From: Flavobacteriaceae bacterium
Lineage (GTDB): Bacteria > Bacteroidota > Bacteroidia > Flavobacteriales > Flavobacteriaceae
DNA length: 11,058 nucleotides
NCBI GenBank assembly: GCA_029253805.1
Contig: JAQWYU010000131.1
Coordinates: forward strand, 1 to 11,058
Direction: 5' to 3'
In this document: one piece after another, positions 6,985 to 11,058 of the stretch
Position numbering within the stretch: the first letter of the stretch is position 1
Layout: the number at the start of each line of letters is the position of its first letter
The notes under the pieces: model-generated
The model's database searches: none
Told to the model about the DNA's origin: nothing
What the model saw: only the letters and a program-made list of their open reading frames with translations
Position numbers and translations under genes: made by a program

Positions 6985-7872
6985 ATGAAAAATATTGCAG
7001 TTATTGGAGCTGGAGCTATGGGAAATGGAATCGCACATACATTTGCTCAATCAGGCTATAAAGTTCAGCTTATTGACGTAAATAAAGATACGCTTAATAA
7101 GGCACTTAAAACTATTTCAAATAATTTAGACCGTTTGATTTCTAAAGGCAAAATAGAAGAAAATAAAAAGTCTAAGATACTTTCAAATATTTCAACTTTT
7201 ACAGACATTACAGATGGAGTTGAATATGCGAGTTTAGTGATTGAGGCTGCGACTGAGAATTTAGATTTAAAACTTAAAATATTTCAACAGCTTGACAATT
7301 CATGTCCAGAAGATACTATTTTAGCTACTAATACCTCTTCTATTTCTATCACACAGATAGCATCAGTGACCTCACGACCAAAACAGGTAATTGGGATGCA
7401 CTTTATGAACCCAGTACCAATCATGCCATTGGTTGAAATTATTTCTGGATACAATACTTCTAAAGAAGTTGTTAATTTTATAAAAAACTTAACTGAAGAA
7501 ATTGGCAAAACTCCAGTAATAGTAAATGATTACCCTGGTTTTGTAGCAAATCGCATCTTAATCCCGATGATAAACGAAGCAATCGAAACTTTACACTCAG
7601 GGGTTGCCGGTGTTTCCGAAATTGACACTATTATGAAACTTGGTATGGCCCACCCTATGGGTCCTTTAGAGCTAGCAGATTTTATAGGATTAGATGTTTG
7701 TTTATCTATATTAGAAGTAATGTACAACGGATACAGAAAATCAAAATATGCTCCAAGCCCTCTACTTATAAACATGGTCCAGGCTGAAAAATATGGAATT
7801 AAGTCTGGCGAAGGTTTTTATAATTATGCGAATAGCCGAAAAGCGATTATTGTCGCACCACAATTTACATAA
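6985..7872 (+). CDS. 3-hydroxybutyryl-CoA dehydrogenase
   Basis: NAD(P)-dependent oxidation/reduction between 3-hydroxyacyl-CoA and acetoacetyl-CoA-type substrates, in fatty-acid or butanoate metabolism. The single-function 295-residue length is typical. The N-terminal Rossmann motif GAGAMGNGIA is at 8-17, with the acidic residue that selects NAD at Asp31 (QLIDVN). Active-site residues line up with the family: Ser118 in NTSS, His139 in GMHFMNP and Asn189 in PGFVANR; Glu151 follows in PLVEII. The C-terminal dimerisation domain ends with GEGFYNY (275-281). Second gene of the cluster. Whether the physiological direction is beta-oxidation or synthesis is not shown, and no thiolase or crotonase gene is next to it. 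The names hbd, paaH and fadB2 have all been used for such proteins, so I give no symbol. Confidence 0.92.
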   Translation: MKNIAVIGAGAMGNGIAHTFAQSGYKVQLIDVNKDTLNKALKTISNNLDRLISKGKIEENKKSKILSNISTFTDITDGVEYASLVIEAATENLDLKLKIFQQLDNSCPEDTILATNTSSISITQIASVTSRPKQVIGMHFMNPVPIMPLVEIISGYNTSKEVVNFIKNLTEEIGKTPVIVNDYPGFVANRILIPMINEAIETLHSGVAGVSEIDTIMKLGMAHPMGPLELADFIGLDVCLSILEVMYNGYRKSKYAPSPLLINMVQAEKYGIKSGEGFYNYANSRKAIIVAPQFT

Positions 7873-7890
7873 TCACAACATAAAACAGGA

Positions 7891-9126
7891 ATGGCAAAAA
7901 TAGTACCCTTTAAAGCGATACGTCCTTCTAAAAAACACCTTCAAAACTTTAGTTCTAGGTCCTATAAAAGTTATTCATTAAATGAATTGCAACACACACT
8001 AAAAAAAAATCCATTTTCATTTTTAAGTATAATTCATTTGAAGAAAAACTTAAATGGTTTCCTAAAGAAATCACAACGATATCAATTAGTTAGAAATAGG
8101 TTTAAAGACTTACTAGACAAAAAAGTATTAGTAAAAGACTCTCTACCTGCCATTTACATTTATGAAACAAAACAAAGCGATAACCATTTGTTTTGTGGTA
8201 TTATCGCAGGGGCTAGTGTTGAGGACTACAATAATAATACGATTAAAAAACACGAAGCTACTATTACAAAAAGAGAAAATACATTTAAGAATTACTTAAA
8301 AGCTGTTAGGTTTAATGCAGCACCTGTATTATTAACTTTCGCTGATAACCAAACCATTAATAAAGTAATTCAAACTGCAAAAAATAATGCAACAGAAATT
8401 GACGAGTGGATTACAGAAAATGAAATACACAAAATGTGGCGCGTAGATAAGAATTGTGATATAAAAAAATTTACAAAGACGTTTGAAGGTATTCCAAATT
8501 TATATATTGCAGACGGGCATCATCGTTCAGCTTCATCAGCGCTTTTAGCTAAAGAAATTGATACAAATCCGTCTGATCAGACGAATAAGGCATACATCCA
8601 TTTTTTGAGTTATTTAATTCCAGAAAGCCAACTTCAGATATATAGTTACAACAGGCTAATTAAAAACTTAAATGGTTTAAGTATAGATCAATTATTATAC
8701 AAAATTAAGCTTGTATTTAAGATTGAAAAAAAGAGGGCTGACATCTACTGTAGTACTCAAAAAAACGAAATTTCAATGTACTTATCAGGGAAATTTTATT
8801 CATTATCTTTACGTAAGTCAAATCAAAATAAAGAAACAGCAATCAATGAACTCGATACTCAAATATTACAAACACATCTGCTTGAACCTATTTTAGGAAT
8901 TAAAAATATAAGAACCGATAAACGTATAAGCTACGTTTATGGTAAAGATAGCATGAAAGAAATTAAAAAAGCTGTTGATAGTGGGGAACAAGCTGTGGGA
9001 TTTGGTCTTTTTCCAATTCAAATAAATGAACTAAAAGCTATCGCTGATTCAGGTGCTGTTATGCCACCGAAAAGTACATATATCTACCCTAAATTAAGAA
9101 GTGGAATCACAATATATGATTTTTAA
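7891..9126 (+). CDS. DUF1015-family protein of unknown function
   Basis: A 411-residue soluble protein covering the whole DUF1015 family length. Visible blocks are VPFKAIRPS near the N-terminus (5-13), KKHEATITKRE (119-129), ADGHHR (207-212) and MPPKSTYIYPKLRSG at the C-terminus (391-405). The GHHR box resembles the GxHR box of the ParB/sulfiredoxin superfamily, which includes the ADP-dependent serine kinase SerK and the free-serine kinase SbnI, so a small-molecule phosphotransfer role is possible; this is inference. In other Bacteroidota, as I recall, relatives sit near serA/serC; here the neighbours are two dehydrogenases upstream and yggS only two bases downstream, which suggests translational coupling. 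AGGA directly abuts the ATG, too close to be a good ribosome site. No signal peptide or membrane segment is seen. Confidence 0.87.
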   Translation: MAKIVPFKAIRPSKKHLQNFSSRSYKSYSLNELQHTLKKNPFSFLSIIHLKKNLNGFLKKSQRYQLVRNRFKDLLDKKVLVKDSLPAIYIYETKQSDNHLFCGIIAGASVEDYNNNTIKKHEATITKRENTFKNYLKAVRFNAAPVLLTFADNQTINKVIQTAKNNATEIDEWITENEIHKMWRVDKNCDIKKFTKTFEGIPNLYIADGHHRSASSALLAKEIDTNPSDQTNKAYIHFLSYLIPESQLQIYSYNRLIKNLNGLSIDQLLYKIKLVFKIEKKRADIYCSTQKNEISMYLSGKFYSLSLRKSNQNKETAINELDTQILQTHLLEPILGIKNIRTDKRISYVYGKDSMKEIKKAVDSGEQAVGFGLFPIQINELKAIADSGAVMPPKSTYIYPKLRSGITIYDF

Positions 9127-9128
9127 AA

Positions 9129-9791
9129 ATGTCAATAAAAACTAATTTATCAAAGATCAAAAAAAAGCTTCCTAGCCATGTAACACTAGTCGCAGTTTCG
9201 AAAACAAAACCTATTGAGGACATAATGCGGGCTTACCTTTTAGGACAAAGAGTTTTTGGAGAAAATAAAATTCAAGAAATGGTTGAGAAGTACCAAAAAA
9301 TGCCCAAAGATATCCAATGGCAAATGATTGGAAATTTACAGCGTAACAAAGTGAAATATATGGCTTCATTTGTCGATCTAATTCATGGAGTTGATAGTTT
9401 AAAGCTACTCAAGGAAATCAACAAACAAGCAGAAAAACACAAACGTATCATAAACTGTTTAATACAAATCAAAATAGCACAAGAAGATACTAAATATGGT
9501 ATGCCTTATGAAGATGCTAAGAACTTGATAAGCTCTGTAGAAGTCAAAAAATTAAAAAATGTTTTAATTGTTGGATTAATGGGAATGGCAAGCTTTACTC
9601 AAGATAAAATACTAATAAAAAAAGAGTTTAAAACTCTTAAAAGTAATTTTGATAACTTAAAAAAAATAGCATCAAATCTTATGATTTTATCTATGGGGAT
9701 GAGTGGTGATTTTACATTAGCAATTGAAAATGGAAGTACGATGATCCGACTTGGAAGCAGTATATTTGGCGCTAGAAATTATACAAATTAA
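9129..9791 (+). CDS. yggS: YggS/PROSC-family pyridoxal-phosphate homeostasis protein
   Basis: Cytoplasmic PLP-binding protein that buffers vitamin B6 and affects amino- and keto-acid pools; no enzyme activity is established for the family. The 220-residue single barrel shows VAVSKTKP (21-28) with the PLP lysine at Lys25, FGENKIQE (43-50), GLMGMA (149-154), and the phosphate-binding LSMGMSGDF and IRLGSSIFG blocks near the C-terminus (187-195, 206-214). The usual WHFIG-type block reads WQMIGNLQRNK (64-74), so the highly conserved His after Trp is Gln65 here. The ATG is two bases after the DUF1015 stop. Its TAA stop (9789-9791) is followed in the same frame by the exonuclease gene, whose coding begins nine bases later. 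Confidence 0.94.
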   Translation: MSIKTNLSKIKKKLPSHVTLVAVSKTKPIEDIMRAYLLGQRVFGENKIQEMVEKYQKMPKDIQWQMIGNLQRNKVKYMASFVDLIHGVDSLKLLKEINKQAEKHKRIINCLIQIKIAQEDTKYGMPYEDAKNLISSVEVKKLKNVLIVGLMGMASFTQDKILIKKEFKTLKSNFDNLKKIASNLMILSMGMSGDFTLAIENGSTMIRLGSSIFGARNYTN

Positions 9792-9800
9792 AGCCAAAGT

Positions 9801-11058
9801 ATTTATACAGTTTTAGACATAGAGACCACAGGAGGCAAGTTTAATGAAGAAGGGATTACAGAAATTGCTATTTTCAAATTTGATGGCCATAATATTATTG
9901 ATCAATTTATAAGCCTAGTCAATCCCGAGCGAGATATTCAACCCTTTGTAGTTAACCTTACAGGGATTAACAGTAAAATGTTAAAATCAGCTCCGAAATT
10001 TTATGAAATTGCAAAACGCATAGTAGAAATAACTGACGGATGCATATTAGTGGCGCATAATGCTAAGTTTGATAGCCGAGTCTTAAAAACAGAATTTAAT
10101 AGACTTGGATTTAGTTTTGAACGGAAAACCTTATGCACTGTGGAGCTTTCTAAACAATTAATACCAAATCTTCCTTCATATAGCCTGGGTAAACTAGTTC
10201 GTTCTCTAGGAATTCCTGTTAGTGACCGACATCGTGCGGCAGGAGATGCGACTGCTACTGTCAAACTTTTTAAGATGCTTCTTGATAAAGATATTGAAAA
10301 AACCATAATAAAAGATGCAATTCGTACAGAGCCTAAATATCAAATGGAACCTAAGCTGATTGAAATAATTTCAAGTCTACCTGAACTAACTGGCGTATAT
10401 TACATTCACAAATCTGATGGTGAGATAATATATATAGGTAAAAGTAAAAATATTAAAAGTAGAATTAATCAACATTTTACAGGACGAACTGCAAAATCTA
10501 AGAAAATTCAATTGGAGGTAGCTACTGTTTCATATGAAAAAACTGGAAGTGAATTAATTGCACTTTTAAAAGAAAGTGAGGAAATAAAGCGAAATAAACC
10601 TAAATTAAATCGGGCACTCAGACGTACAATATTTACACACGGATTATTTAGTTTCAAAGATTCGAACGGATATATCAATTTAAAAATTGAAAGAATAAAG
10701 GGGAATGAAAAACCGATTACAACTTTTTCAAACATTAATGCTGGTAAAAGTTTTATTAATAAAATGATTGAAAAGAAACAACTATGTCAAAAACTGTGTG
10801 GATTATATAAAACAAAGAGTGCCTGTTTTGGGTATGACATAAAAACTTGTTTGGGAGCTTGTGTCTCAATGGAGTCAAATGAAACTTACAATAAACGGGT
10901 TTTTAGTCTTATTGAGTCTAACAACTTCAAAAATCAAAATATGATTCTTGTTGATTCTGGACGTGAGGTCGATGAGCGAAGTGCTGTACTTATTGAAAAC
11001 GGAGTATATAGAGGTTTTGCTTACTTTAATTTAAACTTTCAGATTAATACAATAGATG
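9801..11058 (+). CDS. DnaQ-like exonuclease fused to UvrC/Cho-like GIY-YIG nuclease (cut by window edge; probable ATT start)
   Basis: Two nuclease domains in one protein, 419 codons visible and open at the right edge. Counting from ATT at 9801, residues 1-165 are a DEDDh 3'-5' exonuclease: LDIETTGG with Asp6 and Glu8, HNAKFD (86-91) with Asp91, and HRAAGD with His144 and Asp149. Residues about 193-275 are a GIY-YIG nuclease: TGVYYI, YIGKS (211-215), Arg221, and Glu residues in GSELIALLKE (249-258). A cysteine set follows at 329, 333, 342, 350 and 354, and the C-x7-C-x3-C spacing matches the cluster-binding region of UvrC/Cho. This resembles known polymerase-epsilon/Cho-type fusions and suggests a role in DNA repair. 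No ATG, GTG or TTG lies between the yggS stop and the first catalytic motif; homologues, as I recall, begin MY..xDIETTGG, which puts the start at the ATT. Confidence 0.88.
   Translation, partial: MYTVLDIETTGGKFNEEGITEIAIFKFDGHNIIDQFISLVNPERDIQPFVVNLTGINSKMLKSAPKFYEIAKRIVEITDGCILVAHNAKFDSRVLKTEFNRLGFSFERKTLCTVELSKQLIPNLPSYSLGKLVRSLGIPVSDRHRAAGDATATVKLFKMLLDKDIEKTIIKDAIRTEPKYQMEPKLIEIISSLPELTGVYYIHKSDGEIIYIGKSKNIKSRINQHFTGRTAKSKKIQLEVATVSYEKTGSELIALLKESEEIKRNKPKLNRALRRTIFTHGLFSFKDSNGYINLKIERIKGNEKPITTFSNINAGKSFINKMIEKKQLCQKLCGLYKTKSACFGYDIKTCLGACVSMESNETYNKRVFSLIESNNFKNQNMILVDSGREVDERSAVLIENGVYRGFAYFNLNFQINTID

Noticed and set aside
7530..7775. Minus-strand frame of 81 codons
   Set aside because: Opposite strand of the conserved C-terminal domain of the hydroxybutyryl-CoA dehydrogenase; no independent support.
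7887..7890. AGGA before the DUF1015 start as a Shine-Dalgarno site
   Set aside because: It directly abuts the ATG with no spacing, and Bacteroidota rarely use such sites.
8711..8896. Short plus-strand frame of 61 codons
   Set aside because: Out-of-frame shadow inside the DUF1015 gene, with no recognisable motif.
10001..10306. Open minus-strand frame of 101 codons
   Set aside because: Lies wholly opposite the exonuclease domain, whose plus-strand frame carries intact catalytic motifs; its translation is low-complexity and resembles no family.
1..11058. Mobile element, defence island or CRISPR signal
   Set aside because: No transposase, integrase, terminal repeats, regularly spaced repeats or known defence domains are seen; the fused nuclease lacks any partner gene typical of a defence system.

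Overview
The window is strongly AT-rich and gene-dense, and looks like chromosomal core sequence from a member of the Bacteroidota, most likely Flavobacteriaceae. The indicators are the flavobacterial-type histidine ammonia-lyase, a DUF4369/TlpA-like lipoprotein with a short Bacteroidota lipobox, a YtxJ-type protein of the bacillithiol system, a large CarboxypepD_reg/DUF5686 outer-membrane protein, the near absence of Shine-Dalgarno sites, and promoter-like TAnnTTTG elements (the Bacteroidota -7 consensus) in the intergenic gaps. I see no tRNA, rRNA, CRISPR, insertion sequence, integrase, toxin-antitoxin or phage gene, and no gene-free stretch over 300 bases.

Layout. (1) Left edge, minus strand: the N-terminal 190 codons or so of histidine ammonia-lyase (hutH), cut by the window edge. 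(2) 683-2091: two thioredoxin-fold proteins facing tail to tail, a periplasmic TlpA-like lipoprotein (+) and a cytoplasmic YtxJ-like protein (-), with interlocked stop codons. (3) 2207-5213: smpB (ribosome rescue), then an 817-residue outer-membrane DUF5686 protein. (4) 5210-5851: pcm, protein-L-isoaspartate methyltransferase (-), again with its stop interlocked with that of its convergent neighbour and with a probable TTG start. (5) 6012 to the right edge: a compact plus-strand cluster with gaps of 10, 18, 2 and 9 bases. It encodes a Gfo/Idh/MocA dehydrogenase, a 3-hydroxybutyryl-CoA dehydrogenase, a DUF1015 protein, the PLP-homeostasis protein YggS, and a DnaQ-like exonuclease fused to a UvrC/Cho-like GIY-YIG nuclease that runs off the window.

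Most genes are housekeeping or widespread family members, and I do not see a clear new defence or mobile system. The most unusual point is the last gene. It has no ATG, GTG or TTG that could start it without losing the first catalytic residues of the exonuclease. It sits in the same frame as yggS, directly after its TAA stop, and the codon where homologues start is ATT. That suggests either AUU initiation or some coupling or readthrough with yggS. Other points worth a look are the DUF1015 protein with its ParB/sulfiredoxin-like GHHR box beside two NAD(P)-dehydrogenases and a PLP protein, the back-to-back promoter elements between ytxJ and smpB, and the two convergent gene pairs with identical four-base stop overlaps.
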